A stretch of DNA of 64,000 nucleotides from Sphingomonas palustris (GCA_026225215.1 JAMFSI010000031.1:1-64000); one strand, 5' to 3'; counted from the stretch's first letter, positions 10,750 through 19,573 are shown. Numbers and translations are program-made. The notes: generated by a model from the letters alone, not told the origin.

Positions 10750-10985
10750 TGGAACTTTGGTATAAGCCAGAACTTGGCGCCTTCGTTTGATCGAGCCACC
10801 GGCCCAGCACCTCCTTCTCGCCGTCTGCGCGGATGCCCAGCACGATGTGGATCGCCTCGTTGCGGAACCATGCCCTTGTCACGGATCTTGATCCGGAGCC
10901 CGTCGAAAAGACCAGCGGGTAAATCGCGTCGAGCGGCCGCTGCTGGCAGGTGGCGACTTCATTGAGCAGCGCATCCGTTATCGTG
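10750..10985 (-). mobile_element. IS256-family transposase remnant (frameshifted)
   Basis: Reading the minus strand gives TDALLNEVATCQQRPLDAIYPLVF, then in the next frame FDGLRIKIRDKGMV, then back to RNEAIHIVLGIRADGEKEVLGRWLDQT, and finally EGAKFWL in another frame. This is the order of the IS256/mutator transposase catalytic region (RPLDAIYP, DKGxVxNKAV, GIRADGxKEVLG). The frame changes, missing N- and C-termini and lack of inverted repeats show a dead fragment. It lies between the surface-glycan genes and the N-ATPase island. Confidence 0.8.
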
Positions 10986-10989
10986 CTGA

Positions 10990-11958
10990 TCAGGCGCGGT
11001 CTTCTTCATCGAGATTGCGGTCAACGATGAAACGTGGCCGGCGTTTGGTTTCGAAATAGATCTTGCCGATATATTCGCCGATAATGCCGATACAGAGCAA
11101 TTGCACACCACAGATAAAATAGATCGGTACCACGGTCGATGCCCATCCTGGTACCGTCGAGCGCAGAAACAGCGTGCTGACCAATGCCCATCCGGCCAGC
11201 AGGAACGAGCCGGTGGACACCACGATACCCAGCAGGGTGATCAGTCGCAGCGGGCGGATCGAAAAAGACGTCAGCCCTTCGAGGGCAAATGCGATCATCT
11301 TGCGCAAGGGATATTTCGATTTTCCGGCAAAGCGTTCCGCACGACGATATGGCACGGTGGCGACGGTAAATCCGAGTTGCGGCACCAGCGCCCGCAGGAA
11401 CAGATTGACCTCGGTATACTCGGCCAGCGCCCGCAGTGCTTCGGCGCTCATCAGGCGGTAATCCGCGTGATCGGCGACAATGGTTACCCCCATGCTCTTC
11501 ATGAACCGGTAGAAGCTACGGGCGGTCGTGCGCTTGAACCAGCTGTCGGAACCGCGATCGTTGCGAATGCCCAATACGATATCGACGCCGCCCCGATAAG
11601 CATCGACCATGCTGCCGATTACCGAAGGATCGTCCTGAAGGTCGGCATCGAGAGTGATTACGGCGTCCCGGTTCGCGGCTGCCGAGAGGCCTGCCATCAG
11701 CGCGTTCTGGTGACCCCGGTTGCGCGACAGCTTGACGCCGGAAAACCGATTGTCCTGACGATGCAGTTCCTCGATCAACGCCCAGGTGCGATCCTGCGAT
11801 CCGTCATCCACGAAATAGACCCGCGCCGATGCGATTCGGCCTTCTGCCTGCAAGCCATCCAGCAGCGACCGCAGCTGCCTTGCGGTTTCTCCTATGACGT
11901 CTTCTTCATTGTAACACGGCAGGACGAGGCCGAGGCTGGGCGCAAGACGCAAGCTCAT
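10990..11958 (-). CDS. GT2 glycosyltransferase, GtrB/polyprenyl-phosphate type
   Basis: Inner-membrane family 2 glycosyltransferase (322 aa), likely moving a sugar from a nucleotide donor to undecaprenyl phosphate. The GT-A domain has LVLPCYNEEDVI, the VDDGSQDRTW pattern, ITLDADLQDDP (metal-binding DxD-type region) and KSKYPLRKM. Two C-terminal helices follow (LITLLGIVVSTGSFLLAG and VVPIYFICGVQLLCIGIIGEYIGKIY), the usual DPMS/GtrB layout. The ATG overlaps the stop of the GtrA gene. Together with GtrA it probably forms a system decorating lipopolysaccharide or another surface glycan. The specific sugar is unknown. Confidence 0.92.
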   Translation of the reverse strand: MSLRLAPSLGLVLPCYNEEDVIGETARQLRSLLDGLQAEGRIASARVYFVDDGSQDRTWALIEELHRQDNRFSGVKLSRNRGHQNALMAGLSAAANRDAVITLDADLQDDPSVIGSMVDAYRGGVDIVLGIRNDRGSDSWFKRTTARSFYRFMKSMGVTIVADHADYRLMSAEALRALAEYTEVNLFLRALVPQLGFTVATVPYRRAERFAGKSKYPLRKMIAFALEGLTSFSIRPLRLITLLGIVVSTGSFLLAGWALVSTLFLRSTVPGWASTVVPIYFICGVQLLCIGIIGEYIGKIYFETKRRPRFIVDRNLDEEDRA

Positions 11959-12329
11959 GATGCGATCCGGTGGCGAAATGTGAAATAGCGAGCGCCCAGA
12001 AAAGTAAGCGCGGTATAGGCTGGTACGCCCAATGCCTGAGCGATCCGGACGTCAATGCCGAGCCTATCGTGCAGACCGATCACCAGCAGCAACTGCGCTG
12101 CATATGCGCCGCCGACCACGCACAACCACGCCATGAAGCTCTTGCGCCAGTCTCCGCTGTCCGCAAATGTCCAGCTACGGTTGATGACGAAGGATACCAG
12201 GATGCCCCCCGCATAGCCGACCGCATTGGCCCCGCGATAATCGTTGCCCAACGCCATGAAAACATAGATCAGCGCCAGGCCGACCGCGCTGTTCAACACA
12301 CCTACCGCCAGAAAGCGCAGCAATTGCAC
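11955..12329 (-). CDS. GtrA-family membrane protein
   Basis: Four-helix inner-membrane protein of the GtrA/DPMS1 family, proposed to flip or support the polyprenyl-phosphate sugar made by the neighbouring GT2. Motifs include LLRFLAVGVLNSAVGLALIYV, GYAGGILVSFVINRSWTF and ALTFLGARYFTF, with the family's N-R-x-W-T-F and F-x-x-x-R-x-x-x-F patterns. The long track ORF (start 12458) would overlap the methyltransferase; I chose the GTG just after that gene's stop, giving 124 aa, the family's usual size. The ribosome binding site is weak, so the start is uncertain. Confidence 0.82.
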   Translation of the reverse strand: MQLLRFLAVGVLNSAVGLALIYVFMALGNDYRGANAVGYAGGILVSFVINRSWTFADSGDWRKSFMAWLCVVGGAYAAQLLLVIGLHDRLGIDVRIAQALGVPAYTALTFLGARYFTFRHRIAS

Positions 12330-12331
12330 GG

Positions 12332-13024
12332 CTATTTTCTCGCGATCATCGAATATTGACCGCCCAGCGGCAGCCAGGACAAGCTTGGTTCGAGTCCACG
12401 CAGCCGCGCCAGCACGCGGGGAAAAAACACATGGTAGCGAATTTGGGGGGATATCCAACCGGCCGCTTTCGCCGCCCTGACCAGGCTGCTGGCGCGAATC
12501 AGCCGCGCGTTGGCATCAAACGGGCAGGTATTCACCGCGCGGACGGTTAGCGGATTAAATGGATTATGTTCGAATATCGCCAATCGACCACCGGGCGATG
12601 TGACTCGATGCAATTCAGTCAGCCAGTGAACGTGCCGATCATGCTCGATGTGATGGAAGACGCAGGCCGAGAACGCCAGATCAACACTGGCATCATCCAC
12701 CGGCACCCGCTCTTGCGCTACCTCGACGAAGCTGGCGCCGCCGGGAAAACGAGCAGCAGCAAGCTCCAGGCTGCGCGGCGAGGCATCGGCACAAATCAGT
12801 GTTGCAGCCGGAAAGTATTTCCTGAAAAATGGCATCGACGCGCCAATACCCGCTCCAAAATCGATTATGCGGTCGGTAACGATGCCGGATCTTTCCAACA
12901 CATCCCTAAGTGTCCTGACCTTATATTCCGCGAAAAATTCGGGATCTTCGCCCGTAATCGCGATATTGCCGCGATGCGCTTGTAAATATTCGTCGGCATA
13001 TTGATCAAATTCGGCAAGGCTCAT
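12332..13024 (-). CDS. SAM-dependent class I methyltransferase
   Basis: A 230-residue Methyltransf_11-like enzyme starting MSLAEFDQYADEYLQ, with GGAG seven bases before the ATG; the longer track frame upstream looks non-coding. The SAM site shows IIDFGAGIGASMPFF (motif I), LICADASPRSLELA (acidic loop) and VDLAFSACVFHHIEHD (motif IV), then LHRVTSPGGRLAIFEHNPFNPLT. The first gene of a likely three-gene operon with GtrA and GT2, it may methylate a glycan or lipid-linked sugar. The substrate is not visible in the sequence. Confidence 0.87.
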   Translation of the reverse strand: MSLAEFDQYADEYLQAHRGNIAITGEDPEFFAEYKVRTLRDVLERSGIVTDRIIDFGAGIGASMPFFRKYFPAATLICADASPRSLELAAARFPGGASFVEVAQERVPVDDASVDLAFSACVFHHIEHDRHVHWLTELHRVTSPGGRLAIFEHNPFNPLTVRAVNTCPFDANARLIRASSLVRAAKAAGWISPQIRYHVFFPRVLARLRGLEPSLSWLPLGGQYSMIARK

Positions 13025-13280
13025 CAAGCCATCTCCAGCATATGCACTTGGGCAAATTGCGCTCGCATCCGCGATTTTCAGCCTGTGTATAACCAAATGT
13101 TTAGAGCAAATGGTTAATAATCTCGCCAGGTTTTTAGAGATGTAGCCAGACGGGCAAGCACGCACAATCGCGCGCGCGGGATCGGTCGCCAGCTTGGCCC
13201 ACAGTTGTAAAAGGGTTGCCTGCTCCCATACGTCCTCGTTAATGCGCGCCAAAGCCAATGAGCGCTGCGAGAGGAATCAC

Positions 13281-14153
13281 ATGAGCCAATACGACCACCT
13301 CATCGGCCGGGAACTCGCCAGCGGCACCTGGAGCTGGAATTCGGATCGGGCCTTGCTCTATGCGGTCGGGGTGGGCGCGGGGCTGGATGATGCGCAGCAG
13401 GAATTGCAGTTCACTACCGAGAACACCCCCGGCCTGCCCCAGCAGGTGATCCCCTCGTTCCTGACGCTGATGCTGCTGCCCAGCGATTGGCTCGATGTCA
13501 TCGGCTGGAAGAGCGAGGGGTTGAGCCCGGTCGGCATGGTCCATGGCGAACAGAGCGTGACGCTGGCGCGGCCGCTGCCGGTCGAAGGCAAGGCGCGTCT
13601 CTCGACGGTGCTGCGCGGGATCTATGACAAGGGTTCGGGCGCGCTGGTGGTCAAGGATACCACGATCACGCTGAGCGATAGCGGTGAGTTGCTGGGCTCC
13701 GCCACCATGCGGTTGTTTGCGCAAGGCAGGGGCGGCTTTGGCGGTCCGCGCAATCCTGACGGCGATCCGCTGTGGACCCGACCCGAGCGCCAGCCAGATG
13801 CGGTGATTTCCTTGCCGGTCGGGGTCAATCAGTCGCTGATTTACCGCCTCTCGGGCGACCGCCATCCGCATGGCACCGAACCGGGGCGAGCCCGCGCCGA
13901 TGGTTTCGAACGGCCGATCTTCTACGGCCAGGGCTCCTTCGGGGTCGCATGCCGCGCTTTGGTCAGGGGCCTTTGCGAGGGCGATGTCGCTCGGTTCGGC
14001 CATATGGAGGGGCGTTTTTCCAAGCCGGTATTTCCCGGTGATCGGCTCGATACGCTGATCTGGCGTACCGATGATGGGGCGCAATTCCAGATGGTCGCCA
14101 ATGGCGAAAGGCTGGTGCTCGATCGCGGGTTTTTCCGCTTCAGCCAAGCTTAG
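13281..14153 (+). CDS. MaoC-like 2-enoyl-CoA hydratase homologue with altered active site
   Basis: A 290-residue double hotdog protein of the MaoC/type-2 enoyl-CoA hydratase family, acting on CoA thioesters. The N-terminal hotdog starts around LIGRELASGTWSW. The C-terminal hotdog carries LIYRLSGDRHPHGTEP and GFERPIFYGQGSFG. In active family members these read GDRNPLHxDP and RPILHGLCTFG, so the catalytic Asn and the following Leu-His are disturbed and His-Gly became Tyr-Gly. It may be inactive, or active on an unusual substrate. GAGAGGAATCAC precedes the ATG at 13281; the track start upstream is not supported. An SDR pseudogene faces it across a palindromic repeat. Confidence 0.82.
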   Translation: MSQYDHLIGRELASGTWSWNSDRALLYAVGVGAGLDDAQQELQFTTENTPGLPQQVIPSFLTLMLLPSDWLDVIGWKSEGLSPVGMVHGEQSVTLARPLPVEGKARLSTVLRGIYDKGSGALVVKDTTITLSDSGELLGSATMRLFAQGRGGFGGPRNPDGDPLWTRPERQPDAVISLPVGVNQSLIYRLSGDRHPHGTEPGRARADGFERPIFYGQGSFGVACRALVRGLCEGDVARFGHMEGRFSKPVFPGDRLDTLIWRTDDGAQFQMVANGERLVLDRGFFRFSQA

Positions 14154-14196
14154 ATGTGATACGCGGTTGCACTCGTCGCAATCCGAGCCCCCTTCT

Positions 14197-14288
14197 CCGT
14201 CCGTGCTGAGCTTGTCGAAGGACTGTCCCTCTTTTCTTGGGCTTACCCGAAGAATAAGGCAGTGCTTCGACAAGCTCAGCACGGACGG
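14197..14288. repeat. Palindromic repeat, family A (copy 1)
   Basis: A perfect 24-bp inverted repeat with left arm CCGTCCGTGCTGAGCTTGTC (plus GAAG) and right arm its exact complement, separated by about 44 bases. Further copies lie at 41251 and 51267. It sits between convergent genes, where it could also end transcription in both directions. Confidence 0.9.
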
Positions 14289-14309
14289 AACGTGGGCGGT
14301 CATTGCACC

Positions 14310-14917
14310 TGAATATCGGTTCACCGATTGCACCTGGCCGCCATCGATCCGGTAATTCGCGCCATTGACGAAATCCGATAGCGCTGGCGATGAACGTCAC
14401 CAATGTGCCGATATCCTGCGGCCGACCGTAGCGCGTGGACGAACCGGGAAGCAGGCCGAACTCCATGAACCGCGCCTCGCGCTGATCGAGGTCGTCGGGC
14501 CAGTTCTGCGCATCGCCCATCGTCGTCAGCGTGCGCTCGAGCATTTCGGTGCGGGTGCAGCCGGGGCTCACGGCGTTGACCGTGAGCCCGTTCCCAATCC
14601 GCTTGCTCGATATCCGCGAGCGGGTTGCGACCGATGTTGCACACGGCATTGTTGACCGCGCAGTCGAGGCCGCCGAAACTGTCCACCGCGGTCTTGACCA
14701 TGCGCTGGACATCGGTGGATTTGCCGACGTCCGCCGCCACGAAGATCGCTTCGCCGCCGCTATCGCGAATGGCTTTGGCGGTCGCCTCGCCGTCTTCAGG
14801 GTTGAGATCGGCTATCACCACTTTCGCGCCTTCGCGGGCGAAAATATGCGCGCAGGCGGCACCGAGACCGCACCCCGCGCCCGTGACCAGCGCGACTTTG
14901 CCGGATAGATATCCCAT
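14310..14917 (-). pseudogene. SDR-family oxidoreductase pseudogene, catalytic centre deleted
   Basis: The N-terminal part (MGYLSGKVALVTGAGCGLGAA, ADLNPED, AADVGKS, CAVNNAV) is a normal Rossmann SDR start. After NPLADIEQADWERA the frame breaks and continues in another frame as GLTVNAVSPGCTRTEMLER and GRPQDIGTLVTFIAS. The roughly 70-80 residues that should lie between, including the catalytic Ser and YxxxK, are gone. A second frame change near the end leads to DFVNGANYRIDGGQVQSVN, which has no stop where one is expected. Two overlapping track ORFs (14140 and 14321) represent the two frames. It is clearly a decayed gene. Confidence 0.88.
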
Positions 14918-15056
14918 CAGTGCTCCTTCCCTTGCCGGTCATCGGCCGGTTCCTTGTGGTTTGTATCCGTATGCAAAGCTGGCAAACACCCGATAATCGC
15001 GCGTGACTGAGCAACTGCTCCATGACATAGTCGACGAAAGATCCCCGGAGAACACC

Positions 15057-17144
15057 ATGGCCAGCGCGCCCGCAGACGTTCAGAGCAGTTCCATTGCCAA
15101 GCCCGCCCGCAAGGCTGAAACCATTACCAAGCGTAGTTACTGCAAAATCTGCACGAACCAATGCGGCGTCGTCGTTGAGGTCGCAGGCAATGAGATCGTC
15201 CGGGTAAAGGGTGATTTCGAGCATCCGCTCAGCAAGGGCTATACTTGCCCCAAGGGTCGCGCCATCGGCCGCTCGCATCATAACCCCGCTGCGATCACTC
15301 AACCGATGATGCGCAAAGACGGCGAGTTGGTTGCAGCCAGTTGGGACGAATGTCTCGATGACCTGGCCGCGCGTTTGCGCGCCGTGGTCGATGAGCATGG
15401 CCCCAATTCCGTCGGTTTCTACTTCGGTAGCGGGTTGGGCATGGACGCCTCGGGTTTCCGCATGGGTGAGGCTTTCTATAACGCGCTCGGCGCTCCGCCG
15501 AAATTCTCGCCATTGACCATCGATGGCACCGCCAAGGTGCTGGTCGCCTGCATGGTCGGCGGCTTTCCGGGGCTCGGCCCCAAAACCGATAACGATAATG
15601 TCGAAATGCTGCTTTACGTCGGCAGCAACCCAATGGTCAGCCATGGCCACAATACCGGCATGTTCAACCCTGCCGGACCGATCCGCGCCGCTGCCGAGCG
15701 CGGCGATGTCTGGACGATCGATCCGCTGTTGACCGAAACCGCAAAGTTCTCGACCGGTCACATCGCGCCTTATCCCGGCAAGGATTACGCGATCCTGGCG
15801 TGGCTGGTGCGCGAGATACTGGATGGCGGGCCGATCGACCTGGCGCAGCCGGTCATCGGCATGGAGGAATTGCGCAACGCGCTGGCCGGCTTCGATCGCG
15901 CTACTGCCGCCGCGATCGCCGGGGTGACGGAAGCGGAACTGGACGCCCTGCTGGCGGCAATCCGGCGCCACGGGCATGTCGTCGTCGAAACCGGCACCGG
16001 CGTCACCATGTCGGTCAGCGCCAATGTTACCCAGTGGCTGGCCTGGGTGCTGACGATCCTGACCGGAAAAATGAACCGCAAGGGTGGCACCTGGTTCCAC
16101 CCCGGCTTTATCACCCAATACGACAGCTTCGAACTGCCGTTGATGGAAGACCCGTTCACCCCCGGCGCGCCGACCATGCCCGATGTGTCGGGGCTGATCG
16201 GCGACTGGCCTTGCGCCGCGCTTCCCGGAGAGATCGAAGCCGGCAATATTCGCGCTCTGGTCAATCTAGGTGGCAGTCTGATCCGCTCGTTTCCCGATGC
16301 CAATCTGCTCGCTCCCGCGCTGGCGAAACTGGTGGTCAATGTCGATCTCGAGATCGTCGAGAATGAAACCACTGCACTGTCGACGCATGTCCTGCCGACG
16401 AAGGATCAGGTCGAGCGGCCCGATTTGTCGCTGTGGGATACGCTCAGCGGCAGTCTGTCGATGATGTACACCGCCGCGCCGCTCGCGCCGATGGGCGAGC
16501 GGCGCTCGGCATGGTGGATCATTTCGCAGATCATGCGGCGGATGGATCTGCCGGTGGCCGAGCATGTGCCGGCGGACGATCGTCTGGAGGGCGCCGACGA
16601 TGCCATGCTGGCAACGCTGATGGCCGGCGCGCGCTGCACATTCGAGGAATTGGCGGCGGCAGGTACGGTCAGCCTGCCGATGGAATTTCCCGCAAACTGG
16701 CTCGACGCGCATATCGAGCGGATCGGTGGCTGGCGGCTCGCGCCGGCCAAACTGGTGGATCTGTGGCAGGAGCTGCGCGTCGCCGATGAGGCTGCGTTGA
16801 GCAGCGGCCCGCGCCCACTATGCTTCATCTCCCGCCGTCAGCGGCGCAAGCTCAACGCTTCGCTCAGCTTTCTCGGTAGCCCGGCCGACATCATTCTCCA
16901 TCCCGAGGATGCAGCGGCACACGGCATCGTCACCGGTGGCAAGGTGCGGGTCCATACCGCGCGCGGCGAGATTTTTCTCACGGCTCTAGTCAGCGACACC
17001 ATCCGCCCCGGCGTGGCCTCGATCCCGCATGGCCATGAAACCGCGAACGTCAATCTGCTGACCAACGTCAATGATATCGACGCAATGACCGGGATGGTGC
17101 TGTACACCGGCGTGCCGATCGGGGTTGAAGCGGTCGCGGCATAA
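15057..17144 (+). CDS. Molybdopterin (bis-MGD) oxidoreductase with 4Fe-4S site
   Basis: A 695-residue enzyme of the DMSO-reductase/formate dehydrogenase superfamily, cytoplasmic (no twin-arginine signal). An N-terminal iron-sulfur site has Cys29, Cys32, Cys36 and Cys64 (YCKICTNQC then YTCPKG). Cofactor-binding regions follow (LLYVGSNPMVSHGH, ETAKFSTGHIAPYPGKDYAI) and a C-terminal molydopterin dinucleotide-binding barrel (ILHPEDAAAHGIVTGGKVRVHTARGE). The ORF can start at a GTG at 15003, but CCGGAGAACACC fits the ATG at 15057 much better. It is followed 23 bases later by an SDR gene on the same strand. No partner electron-transfer subunit is present nearby; the substrate is unknown. Confidence 0.9.
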   Translation: MASAPADVQSSSIAKPARKAETITKRSYCKICTNQCGVVVEVAGNEIVRVKGDFEHPLSKGYTCPKGRAIGRSHHNPAAITQPMMRKDGELVAASWDECLDDLAARLRAVVDEHGPNSVGFYFGSGLGMDASGFRMGEAFYNALGAPPKFSPLTIDGTAKVLVACMVGGFPGLGPKTDNDNVEMLLYVGSNPMVSHGHNTGMFNPAGPIRAAAERGDVWTIDPLLTETAKFSTGHIAPYPGKDYAILAWLVREILDGGPIDLAQPVIGMEELRNALAGFDRATAAAIAGVTEAELDALLAAIRRHGHVVVETGTGVTMSVSANVTQWLAWVLTILTGKMNRKGGTWFHPGFITQYDSFELPLMEDPFTPGAPTMPDVSGLIGDWPCAALPGEIEAGNIRALVNLGGSLIRSFPDANLLAPALAKLVVNVDLEIVENETTALSTHVLPTKDQVERPDLSLWDTLSGSLSMMYTAAPLAPMGERRSAWWIISQIMRRMDLPVAEHVPADDRLEGADDAMLATLMAGARCTFEELAAAGTVSLPMEFPANWLDAHIERIGGWRLAPAKLVDLWQELRVADEAALSSGPRPLCFISRRQRRKLNASLSFLGSPADIILHPEDAAAHGIVTGGKVRVHTARGEIFLTALVSDTIRPGVASIPHGHETANVNLLTNVNDIDAMTGMVLYTGVPIGVEAVAA

Positions 17145-17167
17145 TAAAAGATAGCGGGAGAATGAGC

Positions 17168-17971
17168 ATGTCTTTGAAGGAGCGCTACGGTCCGTGGGCC
17201 TTGCTGGTCGGCGGCTCGGAAGGGATTGGCGAACATATCGCGCGTAAGCTGGCCAAGGATGGGATCAACATCATCCTGGTCGCCCGCAAGCCCGAAGCAC
17301 TGGCGGCGACAGCGCAGATCCTGCGCGACGAAAGCGGCGTGGAAGTTCGCACAATCCAGCTCGACATCAGCCGCGATGATATGCTGGAGCGCATCCAGGA
17401 GGTCACCGACGGGCTCGAAGTGGGTCTGCTGCTCCACAATGTCGGGGGCGCCAAGGGCTTCGGCCCATTCGTCGATTGCAAGCTCGATCACGTCATGGCG
17501 GCAGTGCGCAACAACCCGATCGCGCTGACCAAGCTCGCGCATCATTTTGGCGGCGCGATGGCGAAGCGCGGGCGCGGCGGCATTCTGATGATCGGCTCGA
17601 TCGCGGGGAACGCCGGCGGCTATTATCTGGCCAGCTATTCCGCCGCCAAGGCCTGGAATCAGATCCTGATGGAAGCGCTATGGGCCGAAATGCAACCGCG
17701 GGGCGTCGATGTGCTCGCCATACCGATCGGCGCGGCGAATACGCCGGCGCGGATACGCAGTGGCACGATCGACGATGACCAGATGAACGTGGTCAGCCCG
17801 GAGGAGGTCGCGCAGCAGGCGCTCGACCAATTGCCGCACGGGCCGGTTTATGTGCTGCCCGAGCATCGTGATTTCTTCGACTCGCTGAATACGCCGCAGC
17901 GTCGCGAATCTGCTGAAGCGCAACGTGACCTACTATTGAAAATGCTGCCTTCGGCTCAGGCCAAGGTTTAG
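17168..17971 (+). CDS. SDR-family NAD(P)-dependent oxidoreductase
   Basis: Short-chain dehydrogenase of 267 aa. The cofactor loop is LLVGGSEGIGEHIA, with ILVARKPEAL after the second strand and LLHNVGGAKGF in place of NNAG. The catalytic site has MIGSIAGNAGGYY and YSAAKAW (Tyr-x3-Lys). The track start at 17162 is only one base from GGGAG; the ATG at 17168 is correctly spaced. The layout resembles 17-beta-hydroxysteroid or acyl ketone reductases, with no distinct C-terminal helix. It probably forms an operon with the molybdopterin enzyme. The substrate is not determined. Confidence 0.88.
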   Translation: MSLKERYGPWALLVGGSEGIGEHIARKLAKDGINIILVARKPEALAATAQILRDESGVEVRTIQLDISRDDMLERIQEVTDGLEVGLLLHNVGGAKGFGPFVDCKLDHVMAAVRNNPIALTKLAHHFGGAMAKRGRGGILMIGSIAGNAGGYYLASYSAAKAWNQILMEALWAEMQPRGVDVLAIPIGAANTPARIRSGTIDDDQMNVVSPEEVAQQALDQLPHGPVYVLPEHRDFFDSLNTPQRRESAEAQRDLLLKMLPSAQAKV

Positions 17972-17987
17972 AATATCACGCCCCCTT

Positions 17988-18129
17988 AAATCCTCCCCCT
18001 TTGGGGAGGTGGCAGCCCGCAGCGCTGACGGAGGGGGCGGATTGGCGCTAATCTCGTCACGGAGAGGCATCTGCTAGCTACCCCCTCCGTCTCGCTGCGC
18101 GAGCTACCTCCCCCAGTGGGGGAGGATTT
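17988..18129. repeat. Palindromic repeat, family B (copy 1)
   Basis: Nested inverted repeats: ATCCTCCCCCTTTGGGGAGG near the left end and CCTCCCCCAGTGGGGGAGGAT at the right end. Internal GACGGAGGGGGCG and CCCCCTCCGTC segments also pair. It lies between convergent genes (SDR plus, aldehyde dehydrogenase minus) and may act as a bidirectional terminator. A second copy is inside the CoA-transferase gene at 48925. Confidence 0.88.
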
Positions 18130-18136
18130 TGGTGCC

Positions 18137-19573
18137 TTACGCTACCCGCATCTTGAACGACACGTTCTTGACGACAGTATAGGACTGCAAGCCCTCTACC
18201 CCGCCTTCGCGACCATAGCCGCTGTCCTTGACCCCGCCGAACGGGGTTTCGGCCAGCGATGCCACGAAGTGATTGATCGACAGGTTCCCGCATTCGAGCC
18301 CGTCCATCAGCCTATCGGCGTTGCTGGCGCTATCGGTGAAGGCATAGGCGGCCAGCCCGAACGGCAGCGAATTGGCCATGGCGATGGCTTCATCGAGATC
18401 GCTGAAGCGCTGGATCAACAACAGCGGACCGAAGGGCTCTTCATGCAGTACGCGGCAGTCTGAAGGCATGTCGGCGAGAACGGTGATGGGATAGAAGAAA
18501 CCATCGCCTTCGGGCCGATTGCCACCCGCCGCGATCGCCGCGCCTTTGCTCCGCGCATCTTCGACCAGGGCTGCAATCGCCTCGACCCGGCGCGGATTGG
18601 CGAGCGGGCCGACGTCGGTATCACCGTCGATCCCGCTGCCCATCCGCAATTCGGCGGCGCGCTTGGCGGCGGTTTCGACGAAGCTATCGTAGATGCTGTC
18701 GTGGACGATCCAGCGCGTCGGCGCGACGCAGACTTGCCCGGCGTTGCGGGTCTTGATCGCCACCGAGGCCAGCGCGGTTGCCACGGGATCGGCATCGGCG
18801 CAGACAATCACCGGGCCATGGCCGCCCAGTTCCATGATCGCGGGCTTCATATGCTGCCCGGCGAGCGCAGCGAGATGCTTGCCGACCGGCACCGAACCGG
18901 TGAAATGCACCAGCCGGATCGAGGGATGTGGGATCAGCGCCTCGGAGATTTCCGAAGGCGTGCCGTAAAGCAGATTGAACACCCCCGGCGGCAAACCAGC
19001 ATCGATCAGCGCCTGGGCCAATTGCATCGAGCCTGCCGGGGTTTCCTCCGAAGCCTTGAGGATGATCGCGCAACCCGATGCGAGCGCGCCGGCGATCTTG
19101 CGCGAGGGCGAACTGACCGGGTAATTCCAGGGCGAAAAGCCGGCGACGATGCCGATCGGCTCGCGCAGCACGATGTGGCGCATCCCCTGCTCGCCGGGAA
19201 TGACGCGTCCATAGAGCCGCAAGGCCTCATTAGCGTCCCACTCGAGGATACTGCAGGCCCGCAGCACTTCCAGCTTCGATTGCGCCAACGGCTTGCCCTG
19301 CTCGAGGGTCGAGACATAAGCGATCTCATCCGCCCGCTCGCGGATCAGTTGTGCGGCGCGCAGGATGATCTTCGCCCGCTCGCCCGGAGCGACCCGACGC
19401 CACTTGGCGAAACCCCGCTCGGCTGCGGCGATGGCGTCGGCGATATCGTCCGGGCCGGCACAGGGCAGCATGCCGAGCACGCTCTGGTCTGCCGGGTTGA
19501 GCACTGGAATGCGCCTTGCCGGGCGGCGCCATTCGCCATCGATCAGGAGCGCCAGTTCGGGATAGGCCGTCAT
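18137..19573 (-). CDS. NAD(P)-dependent aldehyde dehydrogenase
   Basis: A 478-residue ALDH of the succinate-semialdehyde dehydrogenase-like branch, oxidising an aldehyde to the acid in the cytoplasm. It shows the cofactor region GFSPWNYPVSSPSRKIAGAL, FTGSVPVGKHLA, the general-base glutamate in MELGGHGP, the catalytic cysteine in NAGQVCVAPTR, and EEPFGPLL plus PFGGVKDSGYGREGG at the C-terminus. Size and all key residues are intact. It lies between a repeat-B element and a TonB receptor on the same strand. In this catabolic region it may oxidise a side-chain or ring-cleavage aldehyde. Confidence 0.95.
   Translation of the reverse strand: MTAYPELALLIDGEWRRPARRIPVLNPADQSVLGMLPCAGPDDIADAIAAAERGFAKWRRVAPGERAKIILRAAQLIRERADEIAYVSTLEQGKPLAQSKLEVLRACSILEWDANEALRLYGRVIPGEQGMRHIVLREPIGIVAGFSPWNYPVSSPSRKIAGALASGCAIILKASEETPAGSMQLAQALIDAGLPPGVFNLLYGTPSEISEALIPHPSIRLVHFTGSVPVGKHLAALAGQHMKPAIMELGGHGPVIVCADADPVATALASVAIKTRNAGQVCVAPTRWIVHDSIYDSFVETAAKRAAELRMGSGIDGDTDVGPLANPRRVEAIAALVEDARSKGAAIAAGGNRPEGDGFFYPITVLADMPSDCRVLHEEPFGPLLLIQRFSDLDEAIAMANSLPFGLAAYAFTDSASNADRLMDGLECGNLSINHFVASLAETPFGGVKDSGYGREGGVEGLQSYTVVKNVSFKMRVA

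Noticed and set aside
14796-16118. 440-aa minus-strand ORF opposite the molybdopterin gene
   Set aside because: Opposes the CxxCxxxC iron-sulfur frame and shows no domain.
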